Of a DNA stretch of 64,000 nt, positions 50,789 through 59,125 are shown one piece after another. The first letter of the stretch is position 1. Every line of letters starts with the position of its first letter. The position numbers were made by a program, and so were the translations under genes. The DNA is from Armatimonadota bacterium (GTDB taxonomy: Bacteria > Armatimonadota > UBA5829 > DSUL01): positions 1-64,000 of the forward strand of contig JADLDK010000045.1 of NCBI GenBank assembly GCA_020846715.1, in the 5' to 3' direction. The notes below the pieces were generated by a model. That model was not told the DNA's origin and did not search any database. It worked only from the letters and a program-made list of their open reading frames with translations.

Positions 50789-52347
50789 TGGCTCAGAATC
50801 GTCCTGTGGACAAGCAGGAGTCAACCTCACCCCTTAGCGCACTGCAGTCCAACGCCGCTGCCGTACGCGCAGTTGCCTCGGCGGTGGAGGGGACGCTCGG
50901 CCCAAGAGGACTAAACTGCATGCTGGTGGACGGCGCAGGGGACGTGACAATCACAAACGACGGCAGCACCATCCTCACTCACATCGACGCGCATCACCCG
51001 GCTGCCCGCATCCTCATACGCGCTGCGCGAAGTCAGGATGATGAGGTAGGTGATGGAACCACAACCGCCGCCATTCTTGCTGCTGCGCTTATTGCCGAAG
51101 GCGCAGAGCACGTGGCCAGGGGTGTGCCTGTTTCAATGCTTGTGGAGGGTATCCGGGAAGGTATTTGTACTGCTCGGTCGTTTATCGCTGCGCAAAGTCA
51201 TCCGTGTGCGGATTTGGAATCTGCCGCTCTGCGTCAGTGTGTGCTGATCTCGGCTCGCGGTGAGACGGAGATCGCGCAGGCCGTGTTGGAAGCTGGGCAG
51301 ATTTACGGGTCCGCTCGTCTCCTGGATCCTGACTTCCAGCTTCGGGACTCGGTGACGGTGGTAGAAGGGGCTCAGACGCGCGCATTTGCGGGAGTTCTCA
51401 TTGACAAAGACCGCATGAACCGGCAAATGCCTACGAAGCTTGCAGGTGTCCGCTGCCTGGTACTGGCAGATGCTCTGGAACCAGAAGCAATCGAAACGCA
51501 GGCGTTGGCTACAGATCGTGGCTTCGGCGCGTATATGGAGAGTCTGGAGCGCTTTAAGAGGCAGGTTAATCTGATTGCTGAATCCGGCGTTGGTCTGATA
51601 GCCGCGCAAAAAGGGCTTCACGACGTTGCTGAAGAGCGTTTGACGGCGGCCGGATGCATTGTGCTGCGCAGGCTGGGAGTCAAAGATATCGCGCAGGTCG
51701 CAGAGCATACTGGAGCACGAGTGCTAAAGCGCGATTTTGACGCGCTGACGGCGCTGCCAGATGCACTGGGCTATGCTGAGTCTGTTGAGGTTTCACAGCG
51801 GCACGGAATAGTCTGCATAGAAGGTGGGAAAGGGTCTGCTGCCGCGACCGTGATCGTAGGAGCCGCAACGCGCGAAGTGGCGGAAGAGGTCAAGCGTATC
51901 GCGGAAGACGCTTGTGGAGCTCTGCAGAGCGCTTTGCGCGCGGGAGCTGTCGCCGGTGGTGGCGCTGTTGAGGTCGGAGCGGCTCGTGCCGTCCGTGTAC
52001 TGCGCGGCACTCAGAGTGGGATGGCGTCCTACGGTCTGGACTGCGTTGAAACGGCTTTGAAGAGGCCGCTGGCGCAGATAGTGGCCAATGCGGGGTACAA
52101 TCCTCTTGAGAAAGTCGAAATGGTAGGTGCGGCGCAGGAATCATCCGGGCTGGCAACTCTGGCAGTCGATTGCTCGACGGGGCAGGTCGTGGACATGCTT
52201 GAGGCGGGCGTACTGGATTCCGCGGGCGTTAAACTGCGTGCGTTGCAGACGGCGGGCGAAGTCGCTGAAGCGATATTGAAAATCAGCGCCATCGTGCGCC
52301 GCAGGAACACTTCCGCCCCCGAACACTCTGGTGGGGATGAAGTGTAG
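50788..52347 (+). CDS. Archaeal-type (group III) chaperonin
   Basis: 519 aa. The sequence follows thermosome/CCT, not GroEL: TLGPRGLNCMLVDGAGDVTI (about residues 37-56), then TNDGSTILTHIDAHHPAARI and QDDEVGDGTTTAAILAAAL (ATP site, catalytic Asp). Later come 'GVGLIAAQKGLHDVAEERL' and RRLGVKDIAQVAEHTGARVL in the apical domain, and AGAVAGGGAVEVGAARAVR for the usual PGGGA motif. GroEL would show [20 protein letters not shown] and end in GGM. Family knowledge: group III chaperonins were described in Carboxydothermus and some other Firmicutes within dnaK operons and fold proteins without GroES. Here it is translationally coupled to hrcA and followed by grpE. No groES or groEL is in the window. Confidence 0.9.
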   Translation: MAQNRPVDKQESTSPLSALQSNAAAVRAVASAVEGTLGPRGLNCMLVDGAGDVTITNDGSTILTHIDAHHPAARILIRAARSQDDEVGDGTTTAAILAAALIAEGAEHVARGVPVSMLVEGIREGICTARSFIAAQSHPCADLESAALRQCVLISARGETEIAQAVLEAGQIYGSARLLDPDFQLRDSVTVVEGAQTRAFAGVLIDKDRMNRQMPTKLAGVRCLVLADALEPEAIETQALATDRGFGAYMESLERFKRQVNLIAESGVGLIAAQKGLHDVAEERLTAAGCIVLRRLGVKDIAQVAEHTGARVLKRDFDALTALPDALGYAESVEVSQRHGIVCIEGGKGSAAATVIVGAATREVAEEVKRIAEDACGALQSALRAGAVAGGGAVEVGAARAVRVLRGTQSGMASYGLDCVETALKRPLAQIVANAGYNPLEKVEMVGAAQESSGLATLAVDCSTGQVVDMLEAGVLDSAGVKLRALQTAGEVAEAILKISAIVRRRNTSAPEHSGGDEV

Positions 52348-52389
52348 CCGTCGCTGTTGGGCGGCTTAAGGTTTTTCGGAGGTCAGGAT

Positions 52390-53112
52390 ATGGCTCACAG
52401 ACGGGTTCACAGAGTGGAAGTCACGGACGGGAGTGAGGAGTCTTACAGAAGGCACGGCGCCGATGCGAGTTCAGCTGCCGGCGCTGATCAGGATGTGGAT
52501 GCGGGCTCCGGTTCAGCTTCCCCTGCTCAGAATTTGACGGAAGAGGCTCTTCCGGAAGCTGCTGCTGTGAGCGCTGGTGCCGTTGCGCCTGATCAGGATA
52601 CGGCCGTTGAGGATGCTGATCCCCAGAATGTGCCTACGCTGGAATTGCAGGATCTCCAAAAGGCCCTCGACGCGGCAAATAAGCGAGCGGATCAGGAGCA
52701 TGAGCTCTATCTGAGAGTCCGGGCGGATTTCGCTAACTACAAGCGGCGGCAGGAAGAGCAGCAAGCGTCTATGAGGAGTTTTGCGGCCCGGGAGTTGATT
52801 CTGAAGATTCTGAATGTTGTGGATGACTTCGAACGCGCTCAGCGGTCCGCGGCGGAGACTCAGAACTTCGAGGCGCTCTCCGAAGGATTGTCCAAGACTG
52901 TCGAGAAGCTGCAGGAGGTTCTTGAGGCGGAAGGCGTCAAACCCATTGAGGCGGTTGGCCAGCCTTTCGATCCGATGTTCCACGAAGCGGTTATGCGCAT
53001 AGAGGATTCTGAACACCCTGAAAACACCGTTGTGAGTGAGCTGCAGAAGGGCTACACAATGAAGGATGAAGTCATTCGTCCCGCGATGGTGACGGTAGCT
53101 GTCGAAGTCTAG
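52390..53112 (+). CDS. grpE: Nucleotide exchange factor GrpE
   Basis: 240 aa. The first about 95 residues are an acidic, low-complexity, probably disordered extension. The GrpE domain follows: coiled coil 'LQKALDAANKRADQEHELYL', then RVRADFANYKRRQEEQ, 'ELILKILNVVDDFERAQRSA', and the beta wing 'GQPFDPMFHEAVMRIED' to VIRPAMVTVAVEV. It exchanges ADP on DnaK. dnaK and dnaJ, its usual downstream neighbours, do not follow; the next gene is unrelated with its own promoter. Confidence 0.94.
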   Translation: MAHRRVHRVEVTDGSEESYRRHGADASSAAGADQDVDAGSGSASPAQNLTEEALPEAAAVSAGAVAPDQDTAVEDADPQNVPTLELQDLQKALDAANKRADQEHELYLRVRADFANYKRRQEEQQASMRSFAARELILKILNVVDDFERAQRSAAETQNFEALSEGLSKTVEKLQEVLEAEGVKPIEAVGQPFDPMFHEAVMRIEDSEHPENTVVSELQKGYTMKDEVIRPAMVTVAVEV

Positions 53113-53145
53113 CCAAAACGCACCGATTGCGCGCATCTCCTGTCG

Positions 53146-53175
53146 TTGACAGGTAAGATGGCGATAGACTACACT
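53146..53175 (+). promoter_or_regulatory. Candidate promoter of the DegT aminotransferase gene
   Basis: TTGACA at 53146-53151, 18-base spacer, TACACT at 53170-53175. It separates the grpE operon from the downstream gene starting at 53222. Confidence 0.5.
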
Positions 53176-53221
53176 TGCAGCGGCGGCTTTCCTCATTTTC
53201 TGGCCGCTGGAGTCAACACCC

Positions 53222-54430
53222 ATGGCGCAACTTGCTATTCTTGGCGGTCCCAGAGTCCGCGAAAAGGCTTTTCATTCCTGGCCCGTTGTCGATGAATCCG
53301 ATAGAAAAGCGATTGTCGAAGTCGTTGAGAGTGGGCTGTGGGGTGGCATTGAGCAACGAAAGGTGCCGGAGTTTGAAAAACAGTTTTCGGCCTTTCAGGA
53401 CTGCGATTACGGCGTAAGCTGCACCAACGGGACTCACGCCCTTGAGATCGTGCTTCGAGCTCTCGGAGTGGGCATTGGCGATGAAGTTATTCTGCCTCCC
53501 TACACCTTCATCGCAACAGCGACAGCCGTTTTGCTTAACAACGGGATTCCCGTCTTCGCCGACATTGATCCCGAGACCTACCTTATCGACCCGGACAAGG
53601 TTGAGGCTGCTATTACGCCAAAGACGAAGGCGATAATCGCAGTGCACATTGCGGGTCAACCTTGCGACATGGATGCGCTGGTGCACATCTCAAAAAAGCA
53701 CGGGATTCCACTTGTTGAAGACGCGGCGCAGGCGCATGGTGCGGAATGGGCCGGCCAGAGGGTGGGCTCCTTTGGTGTTGCTGGCACGTTCAGCTTCCAG
53801 TCCAGCAAGAATCTGACGGCGGGTGAAGGGGGGATGATTGTTACTAACAATCAGGAAATCTACGACAGGTGCTGGTCCATTCACAACGTGGGGCGCGTCC
53901 CAGGTGGGCGGTGGTACGAACATCCAAATCTGGGAGCTAACTACCGCATGACCGAGTGGCAGGCCGCCATTTTGTTGTCTCAGATGAAAAAACTACCTGA
54001 GCAGATGCAGGTTCGCCAGGCTAACGCTTCTTATCTCACATCAAAGCTCGAGCAGATACCTGGTATTCTGGCTCAGAAGCGTCCCGAAAAGATTACGAGT
54101 CATGGGTATCACCTTTACATCTTTCGCTACGATTCGAAGACCTTTGACGGGATTAGCAGAAATCGCTTCATGGAGGCTTTGAGTGCCGAAGGCATCCCCT
54201 GTTTTGGAGGCTACACCCCGTTGTACCGCGAGAAGGCATTCTACGCGTGTGTATCCGAGGGCGCGCCGGACTACTCAAATCTGCATCTTCCCATCTCCGA
54301 AAAGGCCAGCGACGATGAAGGCGTGTGGCTCACGCAGCCAATGCTGCTGGGGCCGCGCTCGGACATGGACTCGATTGTCCAGGCGGTGGCGAAGGTTTAC
54401 GAAAACCGGGCCGAACTAAAGGACGCGTGA
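53222..54430 (+). CDS. DegT/DnrJ/EryC1/StrS-family aminotransferase
   Basis: 402 aa PLP aminotransferase of the sugar-aminotransferase family. 'YGVSCTNGTHALEIVLRALG' (about residues 63-82), 'DEVILPPYTFIATATAVLLN', 'LVEDAAQAHGAEWAGQRVGS' and the PLP-lysine region FSFQSSKNLTAGEGGMIVT. The family makes amino-deoxysugars for surface polysaccharides or acts on related polyols such as scyllo-inosose; the substrate here cannot be told. No sugar-nucleotide genes adjoin it, so it stands alone next to alr. Confidence 0.9.
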   Translation: MAQLAILGGPRVREKAFHSWPVVDESDRKAIVEVVESGLWGGIEQRKVPEFEKQFSAFQDCDYGVSCTNGTHALEIVLRALGVGIGDEVILPPYTFIATATAVLLNNGIPVFADIDPETYLIDPDKVEAAITPKTKAIIAVHIAGQPCDMDALVHISKKHGIPLVEDAAQAHGAEWAGQRVGSFGVAGTFSFQSSKNLTAGEGGMIVTNNQEIYDRCWSIHNVGRVPGGRWYEHPNLGANYRMTEWQAAILLSQMKKLPEQMQVRQANASYLTSKLEQIPGILAQKRPEKITSHGYHLYIFRYDSKTFDGISRNRFMEALSAEGIPCFGGYTPLYREKAFYACVSEGAPDYSNLHLPISEKASDDEGVWLTQPMLLGPRSDMDSIVQAVAKVYENRAELKDA

Positions 54431-54454
54431 GCAACGTCCCGGCCAGACCTCTCG

Positions 54455-55609
54455 TTGACTTCTAAGGCTGCCAATGCGGCCGGCGCGGGCCACCCAGGCC
54501 ACAGGGCGTCGGCCATTGTAAATCTACAAGCGCTCCGCCACAATCTGCGGGAAGTGCGAGGCCTGGTTGGTCCTTTCTGTCAGATATGGCCTGCTGTCAA
54601 AGCAAATGCTTACGGACATGGCGCTTGTCCTGTTGTGCGGGCGCTGGTGGGAGAGGGGGCGGATGGCTTCTGTGTGGCGACACCGGAGGAGGCCGAGGAG
54701 ATCGCCAGTTGCGCGCAGGGTCGGCCTGTTCTGTTGCTTGGAGCGTTTCTCGAGGAGGATGCGGAGGCTGCCATTGCCTCTGGAGCCCAGAGTGCAGTGG
54801 CTGATGTTCTTCAGGCTAAAGAGCTTTCGAGAGCGGCGGTCAGACTTCACAAAACCGTCTGCGTTCATTTGAAGATAGACACAGGGATGGGGCGCATAGG
54901 TGTGCGTCCTGAAAGCGCCGCCGAAGCGGCGTTGGCCATTGACCGAATGTCAGGTCTGCGACTGGCGGGACTGATGACGCACTTTGCCAGCGCGGATATG
55001 GCTGATTTGTCCCGTGCTCGTGAGCAGCTTCGTATCTTCACGGACTCCTCAGAATCTATCTACCGGGCGCTCGGGCGAAAATTGATCCTGCACTGCGCAA
55101 ACAGTGGAGCGGTCCTGAGCCTTCCGCACAGCAATCTGTCCTGCGTAAGACCTGGGATTATGCTCTACGGGAGCTTCCCCTCTCCTGAGTGCGTGAGAAG
55201 TGCAGATCTACAGCCCGTTATGACACTTCGTTCACGGGTTGTCTTCCTGAAAGATGTCTCACAAGGAGAAAGCGTCAGCTATGGGCACACCTGGACCGCA
55301 GCTCGTCCGAGCCGTATCGCTACGGTGAGCCTTGGCTACGGAGACGGATTGCCGCGCCGATTGTCCAACAGGGGAGTTGCGCTGATCCGCGAACAACGCG
55401 CGCCGATTGCCGGTCGGGTGTGTATGGATCAGACTATGCTGGACGTCACTGATATTGGAGGCGTAGAGCTGGGAGATGAGGTGGTCTTCTGGGGCGTTCA
55501 GGGCGGCTCCGAGCTGCGACTCGAAGAGGTTGCGAAACAAATCGAAGGTAGCCCCTATGAGTTGATGTGCTCCGTTGCATCGCGAGTTGAAAGGGTCTAT
55601 ACGCAATGA
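54455..55609 (+). CDS. alr: Alanine racemase
   Basis: 384 aa fold-type III PLP enzyme giving D-alanine for peptidoglycan. PLP-lysine motif WPAVKANAYGHGACPVVRAL (about residues 46-65), 'HLKIDTGMGRIGVRPE', 'GLMTHFASADMAD', 'VRPGIMLYGSFP' and the catalytic Tyr in YGHTWTA (about 275). TTG start at 54455, 24 bases after the previous stop; the conserved part begins at 'HRASAIVNLQALRHNL', so a later start is possible. Its TGA overlaps the ATG of a 59-codon frame. Confidence 0.93.
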   Translation: MTSKAANAAGAGHPGHRASAIVNLQALRHNLREVRGLVGPFCQIWPAVKANAYGHGACPVVRALVGEGADGFCVATPEEAEEIASCAQGRPVLLLGAFLEEDAEAAIASGAQSAVADVLQAKELSRAAVRLHKTVCVHLKIDTGMGRIGVRPESAAEAALAIDRMSGLRLAGLMTHFASADMADLSRAREQLRIFTDSSESIYRALGRKLILHCANSGAVLSLPHSNLSCVRPGIMLYGSFPSPECVRSADLQPVMTLRSRVVFLKDVSQGESVSYGHTWTAARPSRIATVSLGYGDGLPRRLSNRGVALIREQRAPIAGRVCMDQTMLDVTDIGGVELGDEVVFWGVQGGSELRLEEVAKQIEGSPYELMCSVASRVERVYTQ

Positions 55610-55785
55610 ATCTCAACGTGAAAACAAGAGCTGTAGCGCCTCTCGCCGTCGCTGACGTCAATGCCGCAAGGGGCCTTCTCAGCCGTCCGCTTCTAGGTCT
55701 TGACTCCGGACATCTTGCAGACTTGAGTTTCCAGTCCATAACAGGCGTTGACTGCCGCTGCTACCAGAGTGCGTCGCTGTGGTAG
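55606..55785 (+). CDS. Possible small protein (59 aa) bridging alr and pabB
   Basis: ATG at 55606 overlaps the alr stop as ATGA, and the TAG ends 7 bases into pabB. The peptide starts MNLNVKTRAVAPLAVADVNA and ends CRCYQSASLW. It has no recognised domain. The double overlap fits a translated frame that couples alr to pabB, but chance is possible at this length. Confidence 0.3.
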   Translation: MNLNVKTRAVAPLAVADVNAARGLLSRPLLGLDSGHLADLSFQSITGVDCRCYQSASLW

Positions 55786-57167
55786 CGACAGAAGTCACCA
55801 TTACTGAGCAGCCTTGGATCGATCCGCTGGAGGCGTTCTGGAGCGTGCGGAGCCGCGCCGGGCTGGCGTTTCTCGATTCGGCGATGCCTGGATTTACAGA
55901 CTCCCGATGGTCTTATCTGGCGCTTGATCCTCTTGTTGAGCTACTCATCACCTGGGAAGGCGCCCGCTGGCGTCGACGGGGAGGGGACTGGAAAACTGCG
56001 CCCGATTGGCGCGCACTTATCCGGGAGTATCTCGCGCCCGAGCGGTGGAAACTACCTGCCGGAGCTCCCAGGTTCTGTGGTGGCTGGGTGGGATGGTTCG
56101 GCTACGAGCTATCGCCTGAGTTCGACCGGATAGCCGTCGTTCGTGAAAGTGTCCAGGATGCCCCGCTTGCCAGCTTCGTGTTTTTCGATGCAGTTGACGC
56201 TTTTGATCTGGGAGAGCGGCGTCGCTGGCGTGTGGTCCTGGGTGAGTCTGCCCCAGACTCTTTCAACGGCATCGCTGAAACTCTTGTCGTCCCGGCTCCC
56301 TCCAATACCGTAGGCACTGCGGCTTCCACTGACCAGCAGCAGTATGAAGCGTGGGTGGAGCAAGCGCGTCAGTACATCAGTGCGGGGGATATTTATCAGG
56401 TGAATCTCTCTCGCCAGTTCGTCACGGAGACACCTGTTGATGCTCCCAGCGCCTACCTCCGGTTGCGGGAAGCTTCTCCGGCCCCGTACGGCGCTGTACT
56501 TTGCGGTCCCGCTGAGTCAGGCACGGCGCTTCTGGGTGGCAGTCCGGAGTTGTTTCTGAGTGTTGACGCTTCCACCAGGCGCGTGTTGAGCCGCCCCATC
56601 AAAGGGACTCGACCGCGAGGAGGGACACATGAGGAGGACGTGGCGCTGGCTGTGGAGCTGAGCGAAAGCTCGAAGGATCGCGCAGAAAATGTTATGATTG
56701 TGGACCTGGTGCGCAACGACCTGGGGCGCGTCTGCAAGCCCGGCAGCGTGACGACAACAGAGCTGTGCCGCCGCGAAGTGCATCCCACAGTCTTCCATCT
56801 GGTGTCCACTGTCCAGGGCAGTCTGCGGGACGGCGCAGATAGCCTTGACTGCCTGGCGGCGCTGTTTCCCGGCGGATCGGTGACAGGAGCGCCAAAAATA
56901 CGCGCCTGCGAAATCATAAGAGAGCTTGAGTCTTGCGCCCGTGGCCCTTATACTGGGTGTTACGGATACTTTTCGGTGTCAGGTCATGTGCACCTGGCAA
57001 TGACGATACGCAGTATCTGGGCAGGGCAAAAGGCTGCGGTATTTGGTGTGGGAGGCGGAATCGTTGCGGATTCTGATCCCGCGACAGAGTTTGAAGAGAC
57101 TTTGGTGAAGGCTGCTGCGATGCGTGCCGCGCTTTCGCCGGGAACAAGTGACAAAACTACTGGATAA
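55779..57167 (+). CDS. pabB: Aminodeoxychorismate synthase component I
   Basis: 462 aa chorismate-binding enzyme. The N-terminal region ('RWSYLALDPLVELLITWEG') precedes the catalytic domain: 'YISAGDIYQVNLSRQF' (about residues 207-222), LLGGSPELFLSVD, 'RVLSRPIKGTRPRGGTHEED', 'DRAENVMIVDLVRNDLGRVC', GSVTGAPKIRA and 'GVGGGIVADSDPATEFEETL'. PabB is preferred over TrpE because PabC follows directly and PIKGTRPRG is the PabB-type active-site loop. GTG start at 55779. It needs a PabA glutaminase, which is not in the window. Confidence 0.92.
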   Translation: MVATEVTITEQPWIDPLEAFWSVRSRAGLAFLDSAMPGFTDSRWSYLALDPLVELLITWEGARWRRRGGDWKTAPDWRALIREYLAPERWKLPAGAPRFCGGWVGWFGYELSPEFDRIAVVRESVQDAPLASFVFFDAVDAFDLGERRRWRVVLGESAPDSFNGIAETLVVPAPSNTVGTAASTDQQQYEAWVEQARQYISAGDIYQVNLSRQFVTETPVDAPSAYLRLREASPAPYGAVLCGPAESGTALLGGSPELFLSVDASTRRVLSRPIKGTRPRGGTHEEDVALAVELSESSKDRAENVMIVDLVRNDLGRVCKPGSVTTTELCRREVHPTVFHLVSTVQGSLRDGADSLDCLAALFPGGSVTGAPKIRACEIIRELESCARGPYTGCYGYFSVSGHVHLAMTIRSIWAGQKAAVFGVGGGIVADSDPATEFEETLVKAAAMRAALSPGTSDKTTG

Positions 57168-57178
57168 GGTCGGACATT

Positions 57179-58057
57179 TTGAGTGCATTCTGCTGGATAA
57201 ACGGACGCTGGCACGACGCTGATAAGCCACTAATCTCGCCGATGGATCGCGGGTTCTTGTACGGGGACGGCGTCTTTGAGACGTTGCGCAGCTATTCGGG
57301 GCGCTTCTTCCGAATGGAGCGGCATCTGGCGCGCCTGAACCACGGAATGGACTATCTGGGGCTTGATCCCGGACGCGCTCTTGCAGGTGCGCTGAAGGCG
57401 CTGGAAGATGTCTGTCACGATCTGAAGATGGAGGAAGTGGTCATTCGCCTGTCCGTCACTCGAGGCGAAGGCTGGTTAGCGGTTCACCCCGTCAGCGCGG
57501 CGGTAGTCAGCGTGCTTGCAAAGCAGGCGCCAGTAGCTCCGCCTGAGGCCGGACGCGCGTTGCTATCATCTGTCGTGCGCGATGCGACCTCGCCGATTGC
57601 GGAGCTGAAAACCTGCAACTGGCTTCCCAATATTCTCGCCAGACGCGAAGCTGAAGCGCTGGGTTACAACGAAGCGATTGTGTGTAATGGGCTGGGCTAT
57701 CTTGCAGAGGCAAGTTCCAGCAATCTGTTCTGGACACGGGGTGGGGACCTCTTTACCCCTGCAGTGGAATCCGGCGCCCTGCCTGGCATTACGCGCGAAG
57801 CCGTTATTGAAGCGGCGCTTTCTGTGGGAATATCCGTCAGGGAGGGCAACTTCCTTCCCGAGAATCTGGCCTGCGCAGAGGCGGCATTCCTCACAAACTC
57901 CGTGTTTGGGATAAAGCAACTTGTAAGCTGCGCCATCAACGGACAGGATGCGGATGCTCCACTGCTCGAGGAGGACCCGCACGGTGTTGTGGCGGCCGTC
58001 AGGCGTGAGCTACAACGCTTGATTATCGAAGAAACTCAGGCGTCAAGCGTTCTGTAA
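57179..58057 (+). CDS. pabC: Aminodeoxychorismate lyase (class IV aminotransferase)
   Basis: 292 aa fold-type IV PLP enzyme. 'PLISPMDRGFLYGDGVFETL' (about residues 19-38), 'VIRLSVTRGEGWLA', the PLP Lys in LKTCNWLPNILARREAEALG, NEAIVCNGLGYLAEASSSNLF and 'ALPGITREAVIEAA'. Together with pabB it makes 4-aminobenzoate for folate. A D-amino acid or branched-chain aminotransferase is possible from sequence alone, but the pabB context supports PabC. TTG start 11 bases after pabB. Confidence 0.88.
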   Translation: MSAFCWINGRWHDADKPLISPMDRGFLYGDGVFETLRSYSGRFFRMERHLARLNHGMDYLGLDPGRALAGALKALEDVCHDLKMEEVVIRLSVTRGEGWLAVHPVSAAVVSVLAKQAPVAPPEAGRALLSSVVRDATSPIAELKTCNWLPNILARREAEALGYNEAIVCNGLGYLAEASSSNLFWTRGGDLFTPAVESGALPGITREAVIEAALSVGISVREGNFLPENLACAEAAFLTNSVFGIKQLVSCAINGQDADAPLLEEDPHGVVAAVRRELQRLIIEETQASSVL

Positions 58058-58062
58058 GTCCT

Positions 58063-59052
58063 CTACATCCAGCCTTTGCGCCGCATCCACAAGACCATTC
58101 CCCCGACGCTGAACAAACATAGCGCAAAGGCGCCACCGAAAATCAGCCAGCCGGGTGGACTTTCCGGCACCTGGTAGAGCGTGCCAGCGAAAAAGTTCAT
58201 TCCGAAAAAGCTGGTGATAACTGTCAGAGGCATGAAGAGCAGCGTCACAATCGTCAGCGTCTTCATGATCTCGTTTAGCCGATTGGAGACCACGGACAAA
58301 TAGGAGTCCATAGCCCCGGACACCATGTCTCTCAGAGTTTCGTTCAGATCTACCAGCCGCACCAGGTGATCGTAGATGTCGCGGAAGTAGACTCGCTCTT
58401 CACGCCGTATCTGAGGGTAATCGTCGCGCGCCAGTCTGTTCATGACTTCGCGCATCGGAGTGAACATCCGGCGCATCTCCAGCAAAGAGCGTTTGACGCT
58501 GAAAAGCCCGCTGAGCGTCTCGCCATTGGGGCCGGAGAATATGCGGTCTTCCAGCGCGTCAATGTGTTCGTCTATGCTGTCTACGGCCTGAAGATAGTCC
58601 GTCGTGAGCGTGTCGAGCAGCTCGTAGAGGATTCGTCCTGCGGGACGCTTGGGGCGGCGCTCGGGTTGTTGAGCCTGCTTCCAGACCTTCTCTATTGCGC
58701 CAATCTCCTCCCGATGAAGAGTCACGAGATAGTGCTCCCCAAGGAACAGGTCGATTTCGAATATGTTCAGTTGCGGAGTTGCCGCACTGCAGGTCATAGC
58801 GGTGATAACGGCGTAAAGGTAGCCTTCCCACTGGTCAATGCGCGGGATATGCTCCTCACGCAGGGCGTCGTCAACCGCAAGAGGATGGAACTTGAAAACA
58901 TCGGTCAGGACGGAGTCAGCCTGCGGATCGTCACCAGAAATATCCACCCACAAAAAGCCTGTTGTTGCACCCGCAGCAGCGCGCCACTCTTCGTCGCTCA
59001 GATTATGGCGAACCGCACCGTCGTCAGCGATGTGAAGTGTTCGGATGCTCAA
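58063..59052 (-). CDS. corA: CorA-family magnesium transporter
   Basis: 329 aa. A cytoplasmic alpha/beta funnel (residues about 1-240, 'FHPLAVDDALREEHIPRIDQ', 'YLYAVITAM') precedes two C-terminal transmembrane helices. The first ends in the pore motif GMN within TSFFGMNFFAGT (about 284-295), the second is LIFGGAFALCLFSVGGMVL, and a basic tail RRKGWM closes the protein. Forms a pentameric Mg2+ (or Co2+) channel. Second Mg2+ uptake gene in the window besides mgtE. Convergent with pabC, with only 5 bases between stops. Confidence 0.94.
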   Translation of the reverse strand: MSIRTLHIADDGAVRHNLSDEEWRAAAGATTGFLWVDISGDDPQADSVLTDVFKFHPLAVDDALREEHIPRIDQWEGYLYAVITAMTCSAATPQLNIFEIDLFLGEHYLVTLHREEIGAIEKVWKQAQQPERRPKRPAGRILYELLDTLTTDYLQAVDSIDEHIDALEDRIFSGPNGETLSGLFSVKRSLLEMRRMFTPMREVMNRLARDDYPQIRREERVYFRDIYDHLVRLVDLNETLRDMVSGAMDSYLSVVSNRLNEIMKTLTIVTLLFMPLTVITSFFGMNFFAGTLYQVPESPPGWLIFGGAFALCLFSVGGMVLWMRRKGWM

Positions 59053-59125
59053 GGTCTACAACACTGTCAGAGTGTCTTGGAAGTCGAACTCACTTCCCAT
59101 CCCAGAGATACTGCCGGCCGGCTAT

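Noticed and set aside
51719-51727. GAGTGCTAA, identical to one half of the CIRCE heat-shock operator
   Set aside because: The partner half TTAGCACTC is absent and the site is inside the chaperonin coding sequence, so it is coincidence.
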